Shown: one piece after another, positions 14,301-36,670 of the stretch
Layout: the number at the start of each line of letters is the position of its first letter
Numbering within the stretch: position 1 is the stretch's first letter
Source: Strigops habroptila
Taxonomy: Eukaryota; Chordata; Aves; Psittaciformes; Psittacidae
Assembly (NCBI RefSeq): GCF_004027225.2
Contig: NC_044289.2
Location: 496,001-560,000 of the forward strand
Direction of reading: 5' to 3'
DNA: 64,000 bases
The notes under the pieces: generated by a model
The model's database searches: none
Told to the model about the DNA's origin: nothing
What the model saw: only the letters and a program-made list of their open reading frames with translations
Position numbers and translations under genes: made by a program

Positions 14301-15909
14301 ACAGAGCCTCAGTGTAATCGTAGCTTTTAAAGGTGGTCTGAAACTGGGAGGTGAACAAGAAGAGTTTAAGTATTTTCAGGAAGTGATCAGCAAGTGAAAG
14401 GGTCAAAATAAACCCGGATTTGTAAAAACGAAGGGCCTGTGTGTGTGTAAACTTCGAGCACCCAAGGCAGCCTGCTTACCAGCACGGACAGTTTGCCACT
14501 ATGCAGTTCTGGGGTGAATCAGGACCTCCTATCAGAAAGGTGTGTGTTTGCTGGGGTTTTTTCCCTCCGTGGTATCTGTATCAGTTTTAGTTGGCTTTTT
14601 CTCCTATGAGATACTAATACTTGAGGTAGGCAAATGCTGGGTATAGATGGGAGCGTAACAGTATCCAGAATTTTACGGTGTAGCTTATTGACTTAGGAGG
14701 CACTGCACTACCAAAGGCGTTTTTTTCTCCACAGAAAAGTCTTCATCTGGTTTAGGAACTTTTCTGGAAAAGCTGTTTCCAGTGTAAACTAAGTGGGAAG
14801 TAACATCAATGAAAAGCGATGGTGCTGTCACCTCTTGTCAGGTGAGAGCTGGTTACCCCGCACTGAATTTTCCTTAGGGCCTGAGCAGTGCTGGGTTTTT
14901 TCTTCCCCCTGATTTATAGGTTTTGTGGAGGACAAGTGAGGCTTGGACATGCCTGGGAGGAGAGAGAGCTCCTGAGACGGGGGCTGCTTGTGTTCAGGGA
15001 GGAAAATCTGTCTGAGGCTGCCCCAGGACACGTGATGGAGGATGACTTGAAACCTGGGCTGTATTATCACAGCTGCTGTGGGGGCTTTTTCCATTTAACA
15101 CAGCACAGATGTGAATTATAAAATATAAATTGAAGACTAATGTGCGCCATTGTGGCATGTGAGAGGTTCAATTATAGGCAGAGCAAGCAGAATAATGGAA
15201 AATACATTTGAGTGATTGTTCAGTTAATATAATTTGCTATGAATTATTCACAACAATTTGTTCACCGAGCTCTTATTGTAATCATTTTCATTCCTTCATT
15301 TGCTATGCATTTGAAACTGCTTCCCACCACTTGTGCTTGACATGCAATGAAGTATATCCACGCATCCAGCCCCTTCTGCCCACCTGCCCCTCGCCTACAT
15401 GCAAAGGACAGATTTTGAGCTTGGTATTTTAGTCACTGAGCTCTCTTTAAGAAGTTAATGGTAAGTGTTAAAGGGGAGGCTGCTGTCTGCTGAAGCCTCT
15501 GATGTGACCCATAAAAGCCTGTTCTGTTGGGCTTGGAGTGACCTGAGCTTGCAGAAGACCTGTTTCTATGATTATGTTCATGGCGTGTGTGGAATTTCCT
15601 TTCACAAGTGCCCTGCTGAGGCTTGACCTGACAGAAGGTGACAAGTTGGTTGTGGCCTCGTGAGCTGAAGCGCGCGCTTCCTGCACGGCATTGTTTGTGC
15701 TGGAGAGGTGTTGGGCTGCAGTGAGGCACATGGCACTGACAGGCTTGAGGAGAAGCGCTTTGCTTGCTCAGTCCCTGTCCCTTATGTTGTTTCGTACTGT
15801 AAGCAGTGGAGACGGTTGGTGGGTCTAGCTCCCAGCGCTGCAAAGCGTCACAGTTGTGACCTTCCGTTCTGATTCTTAAGGCACTGGGAAGCCCACAAAT
15901 GTGCATTTC

Positions 15910-16105
15910 ATAGAGTCATAGAATGGTTTGGGTTGGAAGGGACCTAAAAGCTCTCCAGGGTGTAGTAGAGGGGGAGAATCTCCTCCCTTGACCTGCTGGT
16001 CATGTTCTCTATCCTGCCTGTGTTTGTGCTTGGGATTACCCTGACCCAGGGGCAGGAACTTGCACTTGGCCTTGTTGAACTCCATGAGGTTTGCACTGGC
16101 CCAAC
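15910..16105 (-). mobile_element. CR1 LINE fragment, reverse
   Basis: Starts with tagagtcatagaatggtttg, the reverse-strand CR1 terminus, and continues with cacttggccttgttgaactc, a typical more internal CR1 segment, so part of the element between is missing. Confidence 0.8.
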
Positions 16106-16767
16106 AGAGAGGGGCTGTTCCTGGTTAGTGGCCATGGGGAAGATGTCCATGTCCTCTTTCCATGTCCCTCTGTAGGTCTGCTCACAGGGAGCAGGGGGTG
16201 ATGAAGCTGTATTTGCCACCCCATGCCCTGCTGCTGGGAGTGGTGGGTGTGAAGTGGGGTTGCATCCTGCTGTGAGCTTGTTGGGATGCTGGGTAAATCA
16301 CCTCACTTGTAAAAGGGGGCATATGTGATAGGAAATCCCAGTTCTTGGAGGCTTCTGCCTAGCTGTTGGGATTTGTTGCAGGAGCATGAGGAATACTGAA
16401 GGCAACATCCCCCTGACTTTAGACAAAGGAGCCAGGACTAGTTGCTGGCTAGCGCTGTGTTCCGCAGGTACAAGCTTCAGCTCAGGACTGGTTGGAAAGG
16501 AGTTTGGTCTCTTCTTCAAGCCATGTCTGCCTGGATTCATTGATACCACAACCCTTGCTGAGCTTTATTACCTGGCTTTTCTGTGCTGTTTTCTGGTGTC
16601 TTGTGGTTGTCAGTCTTTGGTGCGTTGGGAGATACTGGGAAATGTTTTGAAGGCTGCAGTGAGTGGGTCCCACAGGCAGATGGGAGCAAAGCGGGGGTGC
16701 ACTGCCAACATGAGGGCTGCTGCAGGGGTTAGTGGAGAATTCAAAGCTGCTTTAGGGTAAGATAAAT

Positions 16768-17150
16768 GATAGGATCATGGAATGGTTTGAATTGGAAGGG
16801 ACCTTAAAGCTCATCCAGCTCCAACCCCCTGCCACGGGCAGGGACACCTTCCACTAGAGCAGGTTGCTCCAAGCCCCTGTGTCCAACCTGGCCTTGAACA
16901 CTGCCAGGGATGGGGCAGCCACAGCTTCTCTGGGCACCCTGTGCCAGCGCCTCAGCACCCTCACAGGGAAGAACTTCTGCCTAAGATCTAACCCAAATCT
17001 CCCCTGTTTCAGTTTGAACCCATCACCCCTTGTCCTATCACTACAGTCCCTGATGAAGAGTCCCTCTCCAGCACCCTTGTAGCCCCCTTCAGACACTGAA
17101 AGCTGCTCTGAGGTCTCCACGCAGCTTCTCTTCCCCAATTTTCTTAGGCT
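16768..17150 (-). mobile_element. CR1 LINE fragment, reverse
   Basis: Long clear match to the CR1 3' region: ggatcatggaatggtttgaa, ccctgccacgggcagggaca, aacctggccttgaacactgc and so on. Confidence 0.92.
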
Positions 17151-17779
17151 TCAAAAGTCTTTCTTTGAATCTTAACCCTTCAGGGACTCCTACAAGCTCT
17201 GTCAAGCCATGATCACAGAGCCTTCAACACAAACCCCCATACTCCATAACAAGCTGAGATTTTTGCTACTGCTTCTTCCCATGGAGGGACAGCACTTGTA
17301 AGGTTAATCTAACAGCATCTACTTGTCCAAAGCTCCATAATCAGGCAAAACATGATTATGGAGCTGCAAATCATTAGTACACAATGGCTTTTAAATGACT
17401 GAGATTGAATTTAAATCCTGGTGGCAGAGGATCCGAAGTAAATAAGAGACAACCAGACCCACTGGTGACTGACTCTCCTATTAACCAGCTTGGATGAGGA
17501 AAGCAGGAGCTTGGGGCTGGCCGGAAACAGTAGAAGCACAGTCATTAAATCGGACCAGCGCTGCTGTTCCTGTGTGGCAAGCAGTGCCGCGGTGAGAGCT
17601 GGGTGCAGGCGTGCTTCCGGCCCCGGCCTCAGGAACACCTCAGACAGTTTGGGCTCGCTGCGGGGGATGAGTTCTGTTCTCTGTTGTTTTCTGCTGTTTT
17701 GTGTCAGTTTCATTGAGCAAGTGTCAAAGCTTTGACACTATCTCCACCAAACGTGGATTCCAGTGGAACAGCCTGTGAT

Positions 17780-17909
17780 GTGCTTGGTTTGTGCTGTGTG
17801 GCACTGTGCTTGGTTTGTGATGTGTGGCACTGTGCTTGGTTTGTGCTGTGTGGCACTGTGCTTGGTTTGTGCTGTGAGGCACCGTGCTTGGTTTGTGATG
17901 TGTGGGAGT
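17780..17909. repeat. 26-bp minisatellite, 5 copies
   Basis: Five head-to-tail units beginning gtgcttggtttgtgctgtgt. Units 1 and 3 look identical; others differ at one to a few bases. Confidence 0.9.
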
Positions 17910-19312
17910 GTGCTTTTGTTTCCCTCCTGTGGGCTTTGCTGCTGTTTTGATAATGCCAGACCAGTGGCTTCCAAACCAAATTCCAAAGAATTTTGCTTTG
18001 CTTTCGGTTTGCGTTACTCGTGAGTGCTTTTTCCAGCTCTTTTAAACAAAGCTTCATAAATCAGCATTGATGGTGTTGTGGAGATGTTTTCCATGCACCA
18101 CTTCGGATGCCAGAGGTGCTCTGTGCCCAGGGACAGCCCTGCCAATGGGTTTCCCTGTGGATGTGCTGGGGAAAAAGCTCACTCTAACAGCGTGTCTACA
18201 GCAGCAGAAAGCAGAGGCTGCAGGAGGCTTTGGGAGTCACCAGCCCTGCAGCTGTTTCGATTGCCAGCTCTGAAGATGGTTATTGCCCTTCCAGCTTTGC
18301 CGGTGTTCCTTATTTTGCGGCTCTGGTTTCACTTACTGGTTGCATCCTTGGCATCAAATGAGATGGGACTTGGATATCTGTTGCTACCATGGCCCAGGGA
18401 GATGATTATCAACTTCTGGCTTGTGTCATAATCTCTGGCTGGTTCATAATCAACGCCACTGCGCTGTCAGTGACATTTGAGGTGGGAAAAGCATTAGATA
18501 GATAGTGAAATATCTGGGGGAAAAGCAGGGAATGAGGAATTAAACAACAGAAGATGGGTATAGATCATAAAGATCTGCCAGCAGTGTTGAAGAGTTCCTG
18601 GTGATGCTATTAATTTATGTCCTGTGCCAGGCTTGTTGCTATTACCCCATGCAAGATCTGTGCCTCAGAGCAAACCTTATTTCTCACCTCGGGTGAGTTC
18701 TCACATGTTTCAGAAATTTACATTTCTATGGAACAAATCTTATCTTTTCCCCTCAAAGCAGCAATTTAAAAATAAAGCCTCTGGGAAGCTTTCTTCAAAT
18801 ACCCAACAGCTTACGTGCAGTGTCCAAAGCAACCCTGGTGTATCTGAGGTGTGGCAGGTTCCTGAACTTCCCAGACTGATAACTTCCTGAGGGAAGACCT
18901 CAGCCTTCCCTCTGTAAGAGTTCTCTTATGGTTTTAATTCAGAGCCCCAAATCACCGATTGCCCCGAACTCTGCCGGGCTGCATGTGCAGAGGTTGTGCT
19001 CAGGTGTCGCAAGCACAAGATCAAAATGTAGACTGTTCCAGCACAACCCTGGCTGTGGCAGCAGCCTGTGCAGAGGGCAGCTTGGGGAAACTTGTATGCT
19101 GATGCTCTCTGCTGGATAAAACCGAGAAGGCTTTTTTCTGACCGGCACTGTGTTGGGCTCTTGGCTGCGAGGTCTCCTCCAGCTCTGCCCACATTGGAAC
19201 ACCCTGATGGTTATGGGTCACCTTTGTCTTGAACTGGCCAAGGCTAGCTGAGAGAGATGTTGTTAGGATTAGTGATCTGACTCTCCCTTCCTCCTGTTTC
19301 CTTCCCTTGCAG

Positions 19313-30588
<11,276 letters not shown>

Positions 30589-33368
30589 ACTCATCTGTTT
30601 CTCACCCTAGAGGAAACAAGACGTGGGTAGGCTGGTTGGATCTATCGCAGAGGCCAGGTTGTTTGCATTCCAAAGGGAGAATGTGGTTATGGACATCCTG
30701 ACTGTGGCAGCCTCGTTCATCTTGAATTGTACTTTATCCTGCCAGTTACTTTCATTGCAGATGAATGAGTAATGCAGGTGGTGCAAGGCTCTTAGGAGAG
30801 GAAGGGATGCACATTGATGTGATGTAAAAAGAGTTGCCCTAGTCTTCCTCCCTGGGGAAGAAGGTATGGTGCACTGCCTCCCTGTCCTTGGGAAGTCATG
30901 AGATGCCTTGGCACAAAGAAAGGATCTGAATTAAAATCTTTGCATTGGAGCCTCTTGCTGTAAATCACCAAGGAAGGTGACAGATCAGACCTGAATGTTC
31001 ACTCCTGGGTGATGCATATATCCTGGAGGGGAGATCAACCCCAGCATGGGTTTGCAAGAATGGACAGAGCTGTGTTCCGTACAGCTGGATCCAGCACTTA
31101 CAGCCTGAGCAATGAGCAAGCATTGTTGCTGCACTCGCTTTAGGAAGTTTGCAAGGTGCTATCTCCTTGCAGTGACAGCTCACCAACAAAAACTGTGCAC
31201 TGGCTGGGTCCCATTCTGCTCATGTACAGTCGTCACTGCAGACTGCCATCAGGTTTGAAGCAGAACTCTTCCTGAACAGGCTTCACTCTACAGGCTTTAA
31301 AACTGATGTTGCAATAAGGGGCCCTGGCAATAGAATTTTACTGCAATAAAATACTGACAAAGGTCTATATTGGGATAAGTAATTTAAACTTATTTGTACT
31401 ATTTAGACTTAATTTGTTTAAAACTGAAAAGACTTTTGATGATCTCACATTCCTATTGATTCTGTTTGTTTACTCTCTACTCAGCACACATATTAGGGGC
31501 AGTATGCTTTGTGTTCTGGTTTCTTCTGGGTTTCCAGAACCACAGGGGTTGGCAGGGATGAGGAGGAAAGCCTTGTGACGCTAATCCAGAAGCACCGTGA
31601 AAGCATTTCTGATCTCCCTAGGGTTACAACACTTGCGTTAACCTGCAGTCTTTGGCTGATAAAATAACTGTTAAAGCATTGCTTTCGTAGTTGAACACTG
31701 CAGCAGGGCAGGAGGTTTCTTTCTTTTGGTCTGTTTTCCAGCTCCCATTCTGAAGTCATCAGTAGTGGTTAATAGCTGTCAGAAGAGGACTTAAATGCTC
31801 TGCATAAGGGAGTTGTCTAGCACCATGCAGTACTTAGCAAAGCTTCTGCTGTAGAGCAGTTGGCCCACCAACACTGGTGGTTTAGTTTAGTTCATGTGAG
31901 CTGTGACAGGCTGCAAGAGAGACACCAGCATGGTATGACCTGCGGCGTTGGCACTTGCTCTTCTGCAAGTTAAGTCTTTACATACCTGGGGAGATGAGAG
32001 GAGAGTGCCCTGGGGGGCACAGCTCTGAGGAACTGGCCACAGTTGAGTCTCAACAAGTTGTATCTAGAGAAGTAACTCAAATCTTCAACCCTTTTTCTGC
32101 ACAGAGGGGCTGTTGCACACATAACTATTTGCCTGCATGAATATATATCTTCTTGAGCAGTTTAAATTTCAAACTCTGAAAACAGATGCCTGTTTGGGTC
32201 TCTGTAAGCCATCAGTGGATTAAATCCAGCTCACATAGTTGTACTTCAGCCAGGCAACTGCAAATGCAGCTTCCACCCATCTTCCCTCAAGCTGGCAGCT
32301 ATTAGACATCAATACTACACTTCACATGTGGGAATCCTCACAGCCTTGCCTTTTTTCTAGACTATACAAAGATGGCTTAAGCTGCCAGTGACTGTCAAGG
32401 GCTACCCTCTGCTCCCCAGCAAACCTAGCCCATCGCTGGGGCTGGATATAAGGTGATACAGGGCTCTGGGCTCCTCATTCTCAGCTCCTTGAGGCCGCAG
32501 AGGTGCAGGAAACTCTTTTGGACCTGTGAGTTTATCACCAGGCTGACCATTTACTCTTTGAACTCTAAGTCGCTCCAGCTGTGATCTTGAGCAAACCAAC
32601 AATTAATTTACTATCAGGCGAAAGATATTACAGGTTCTAGATTACAAAACATCCCCCTAATTGGACTTTGTACTGTAATTGTAAAATTGGCTGTAATACA
32701 GCTCTTTTGGCTTTGTCACTGTGAGCTAACAGGCTCACCAAAGTCTAGTGGCATCTGATCAAATGTCATCAATTCTTATTCAGATGAGAGAGTCAGTAAT
32801 GGATAAATCTTTCAGGGTATGTTTCACAGCCATGCCAACTACTTATTTACCACTGGCTTTGGGTTGAAGTTGCATCAGAGTGGGACCTGGAAGGCAGCTG
32901 AAGGGTGACCTAGTACGGATTCATGCTTGTGTGTTGGTGACATTTGGGATATAACAGCCACTGCCTGTGGGGCACTGGCAGATACGCTCAGGGAAGGAGC
33001 TGGCAGTCTGTGCCACGTGCAGAGTTGTTGGTTGTAGGTATGGGATGAGCAATTCTGTAAAGTGGGTATTTAACCTGCTTTTGGTGAACTATTTTGTAGA
33101 GACAAACAGGCTTTTGGGGGAATAACAAACACATAGATACTCTTATATGTGCATTGTAGGAGCCTACCTCTGGGAATAGGGCTTTTTATTATAAAATTTA
33201 GCAGTGTTACAACAATAGTGTTTTTTAAATATCTGTGTGTTTTAAAGGCTGACCCAGTGGAAAGCTCTGAGGTACATAGCTCAAGGCACTTGGCTATTTC
33301 ATTCAATCTTAACATTGCTAAAAAGCTGTAGAAACTAGAAATCATGTTGTGACTGGTATATCTACCAC

Positions 33369-33430
33369 ATAGAATCATAGAATCAACTAGGTTGAAAAAG
33401 ACCTTTAAGACATCAAGTCCAACCATTACC
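33369..33430 (-). mobile_element. CR1 tail in PPP1R16B 3' UTR
   Basis: catagaatcatagaatcaac, then ggttgaaaaagacctttaag and catcaagtccaacc: reverse-strand CR1 terminus. Confidence 0.7.
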
Positions 33431-35233
33431 CCAGGAATGCCAAGACCGCTTGGCTTATTAGAGGAAGATTGGGAGGAAGGGAGGGGAGAGTTATGCTATA
33501 CTCTGTTTTTAGGCTCAATAAACATCTAAGTTGTACTTAGATTCAAGATCAGATCAGAGTCCCACTTCTGTTAGCAGTAAGCCAAAGGCTGTAGTTGTTC
33601 ATACACAAAGATTAGAGAATGTGAGTGTATTGCTGGGTCAATTGTAGGCAGAGCTGCATTATGAGAATAACCCTTCTTGCAAAATCATGTATGCTGGAGT
33701 CACACTGTTTCTAGCAGGCTCACTGGTTGATGACAGCAGCTTTATTTCCATGTTGAAAGACTTTGTTTAGATGGAAAATAAAAGGTGTCTCTCAAAATAG
33801 TTTTTCTACTTTATTGAGTTCAACCAATCCCAAAATGTTAAATAAGGGCTGAAGTACCATGGTTGGGGTCTGTTTGTCGTCAGACCTGGCTCTGTATTTC
33901 ACGTACCAAGTGATGTGATTTTAGCCCACTTGGTCTCATTTCCGTGGTGCTCCAGAATCATCAAACCCTCCCAATTTTGGGAAGGACTGGCTCTAGATGA
34001 TGCGATTCTGTACTATCTTGAAGATAGTGGTTGAAGAACCACGTGGATGAGGAACGCCTGGTAGGGAAGGAGAAGAGCATTGCAGGGCAATAGCAATAAT
34101 GAATAAGTGCTGCAATACTCAGTGGAGGTGGCGAGTTCTCTAGCTTATTGGGTGGGGTCTTGGTTCATGGTGTTGAAAGCAGTTGCAAGCTCCCAAATGG
34201 CATTACAACTTCTGTTCTGTGTCCTTTTGCTTTAATGTCGGAGCTCTGTTTACCCAAATTTTCTCTGCTGAAATTACATCAGCAATACCATGAAGTAGGA
34301 ATACCTTAATCGAGAAGGCAATAGCACTGGTCTCCAGTGAGCCATAGATGAACTGGTGTCCATCTGCTGGAAGGGGTTCTCCCTACGTCGGGATATTTCT
34401 GTGCCTTATCATACTTGCTAAAGGTGACTTGGTGACTGGAAGTTGCCAAGGTTTGGTTTGGTTTGTGGTGACTGTAGAGGAGACTGTTTTGCAGGTAACA
34501 GTTCAGAGCATACCAGATTTTGAAGTTTTTATTTGCTTTTTCAGTTTCTTTCATGATCACCTCCTCTCTCTTCCTCAATACACAGAAATGAAATGCACAG
34601 GGTCTTCATTCTAATTCAACAAATCACATTGACCTACTTTGTTATAGCAGTTCTCTGCAGGCAGAATCCAGAATGCGCTTGTAGCAGCAGTCTCCCCTCT
34701 TACTACAGAACACAGCTAAGATGTACATTGTTTGTTTTGGTTTGCCTGTGGCTGTACCACAGAACTTGTGGTCCCTACTTGTTCTTAGCTTTATTCTGCT
34801 CTTCTCATGTTAGCCAAACTGGTAATGGACTTCCCAGTTCCTCCCCCTCAGCTCGAGTATCGCTGCGTTCTTCAGGCAGCACTTGCAGCACAGTTATGAC
34901 CTGGAATATTTTGCTGTATTTCAACTGCGGAAGCAGTTTCAGTGGTTGGAGACTTCGCTCAAGACACCTGTTCCCAACCCTACACCAATGCAATTATCTC
35001 CACCCGCAGCCGGGACACATATACGGGTTTTTAACTGGTGCAGATGCAGCCTCAGCACTGTCAGCTCTGCGGCACTGTCAGCTCTGCGCCTTCAGCCTTG
35101 AGACTGCAGCGTGCGAACAGGCTGTGGGAGAGTCGGTGGCCCTGGTGCTGCTGCATGTCCGGGGTAGCCACAGATGACAGCAAGCCCTCTGCAATAACGC
35201 GTGATTCCAGCGATCTGCAGTAAATGATGTACA

Positions 35234-35239
35234 AATAAA
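35234..35239 (+). other. PPP1R16B: Candidate distal poly(A) signal of PPP1R16B
   Basis: AATAAA in an AT-rich context about 4.65 kb after the stop codon; a second AATAAA follows at 35669-35674. Confidence 0.4.
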
Positions 35240-36153
35240 ACTTGATGACATGTATTTTATGTGAAAAAAAAAAATACGTAAGAAGTGTACATGGTATTAG
35301 CAGCTTTGTGTATAAACTGGCATTTTGGCAATCAGAGTCTAATATATTTAAAACTTTTTTTAAAAAAGGATATTTGATATTGTATGGAATTGACGCTACT
35401 CTAAGTATGAAGATGGTTTCTTAACATGTTGAAGCAATGCATAAAATCTTACACTGTATGTAAAACTCATGCCAAAAGGGTATCTCTGACAGTATTAGCA
35501 CTTGACTCCATGTCTTTAATAGAGAGATTGATTTTTTTAATTTAAAAATTATATTAAATTTGTTTTAATAATACAGAAATGCCACCGAGTTTTATTTAAC
35601 GGGTTTACGGTTTGGGACTCTGTTTGAATGTCTGTGCCTCCCTCTCAGCTCCGGGAATTGTCTGGAAGAATAAACCCAGACAGGGGGTAGGTAGAACTTT
35701 TAGCTCTCAGCCGGCAGCAGCAGCGTGTGATGGGGACGAGCAGGAATGCCGGAACCGGGGCTGCCCGTCCCGGGTTTCATCTTGCCCCGGGGCATCGGGC
35801 GTTCGTCAGCGCGCTCCTAATGAGGGTCCTTCGCGGGGCGCTGGGTTCGGGCGAAGGCAAAGGGCCAGCGGCACGTGGCGGGTGAGGGGAACCGGGCCCC
35901 GGCGCCGCTCTGCGCCGGGCCGTGCAGGCCTGGCCCGGGAACCGCGCCTCGGCCGGGGCGGCCCGAGCAGGGCACTGACGGGGTGCGCGGAGACGAGCCC
36001 CGCGGCAGCAGGAACGACCCCGCCGGAGCCGCCTGCTTCCCGCGGCCGCAGCGGGCTGGGCCTGAGGGGCGGGGCCGGCTCCGCCGCAGCCAACCGGGGC
36101 GCGGGGCGGGGCGCGGGGCCCCCACTGGCGGCGGCGGCGCGGCGCTGTTTGGA

Positions 36154-36170
36154 TTCAAACCCGCTATAAA
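36154..36170 (+). promoter_or_regulatory. FAM83D: FAM83D copy 1 core promoter: CHR-like site and TATA box
   Basis: TATAAA at 36165-36170 lies 48 bp before the start codon. Just upstream, TTCAAA (36154-36159) reads TTTGAA on the other strand, the CHR consensus used by DREAM/MuvB and B-MYB/FOXM1 at G2/M genes. FAM83D is known as a mitotic gene, so this fits, but a six-base match can be chance. Copy 2 keeps the TATA box and has no CHR match in the 200 bp above it. Confidence 0.5.
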
Positions 36171-36217
36171 GGCGCTGCCGGGGCAGGGCCGCGCTGTGCC
36201 GGTCCGCGACCCGCGCG

Positions 36218-36670
36218 ATGGCGAACCTGTCGCAGTGGCTGGAGGAGGGCGCCGGGCGCTGGCCGCCGCGGCCGCCCGGGCCGTACAGCGAGGCGCAGCG
36301 GCTGGCGCTGGAGGAGCTGGTGGCGGGCGGCCCCGAGGCGCTGCGCGCCTTCCTGCGGCGGGAGCAGCTGCCGCCGTTCCTCTCGGAGCCCGAGGTGCAG
36401 GCGATCGCGCGGGGCGCGCTGCCGCCCGCCGCGGCCCCGGAGCCGGCGGCCGAGCCCTTCGCCGGCGCCTCCCTCGACGCCTCCTCGCTCACCTACTTCC
36501 CCGAGCGCTCGGACCTGGAGCCGCCGGCGCTGGAGCTGGGCTGGCCGGGCTTCGCCAGCGGCGCCTTCCGCGGGCTCACGCGGGTGGAGGCGCACTTCCA
36601 GCCCGGCTGCGGGGACAGCATCTACGGCTGCAAGGAGGCGGTGCGGCGGCAGATCCGTTCCGCACGGCAG
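36218..36670 (+). CDS. FAM83D: FAM83D copy 1 exon 1
   Basis: 453 bp, 151 codons, from ATG to RQIRSARQ with a gtcagt donor. The ATG is the first in frame after the TATA box and gives [15 protein letters not shown]; the N-terminus differs from human but aligns from [13 protein letters not shown] onward. It lies in a block almost identical to exon 1 of copy 2 (only Leu4/Pro4 differs). Confidence 0.95.

Larger units (their letters stand above)
1..19312 (+). other. PPP1R16B: PPP1R16B upstream intron (partial)
   Basis: No convincing coding exon is visible on either strand. The first recognisable exon starts at 19313, in the middle of the codon corresponding to about residue 84 of the human protein, so this stretch is read as the intron before it. 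It holds CR1 fragments (near 63, 4342, 9745, 10078, 11285, 15910, 16768), two minisatellites (3626, 17780), a CpG-dense patch near 6150-6260, and an AT-rich patch near 15115-15325 that looks like a conserved non-coding element. The exon carrying the KVSF PP1-docking motif was looked for and not found, so it should lie further upstream. Confidence 0.75.
30589..35239 (+). other. PPP1R16B: PPP1R16B 3' UTR (end approximate)
   Basis: No exon or second gene is visible between the stop and the FAM83D CpG island, and the human gene has a 3' UTR of several kb. Candidate poly(A) signals AATAAA occur at 31345, 33517, 33777, 35234 and 35669. I place the end near 35234 but 35669 is also possible. A short CR1 tail lies at 33369-33430. 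The open frame at 34593-35177 in this stretch has no family resemblance. Confidence 0.55.
35700..36670 (+). promoter_or_regulatory. FAM83D: CpG island over FAM83D copy 1 promoter and exon 1
   Basis: Base composition changes abruptly from AT-rich 3' UTR to very GC- and CpG-rich DNA that continues through exon 1. Two GGGGCGGGGC GC boxes lie at 36066-36075 and 36103-36112. The GC richness opens long false reading frames on both strands. Confidence 0.75.

Noticed and set aside
15433-15906. Open frame of 157 codons on the - strand
   Set aside because: Low-complexity, no recognisable domain, in intron next to CR1.
17780-17909. Possible CRISPR-like array
   Set aside because: Head-to-tail units with no spacers in a vertebrate intron: an ordinary minisatellite.
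34593-35177. Open frame of 194 codons in the PPP1R16B 3' UTR
   Set aside because: No family resemblance, Cys- and Ser-rich random-looking translation, and it ends just before the distal poly(A) signal.
35612-36492. Long open frames on both strands over the FAM83D CpG island
   Set aside because: GC-rich DNA lacks stop codons; the translations are Ala/Gly/Arg/Pro-rich and shadow FAM83D exon 1.
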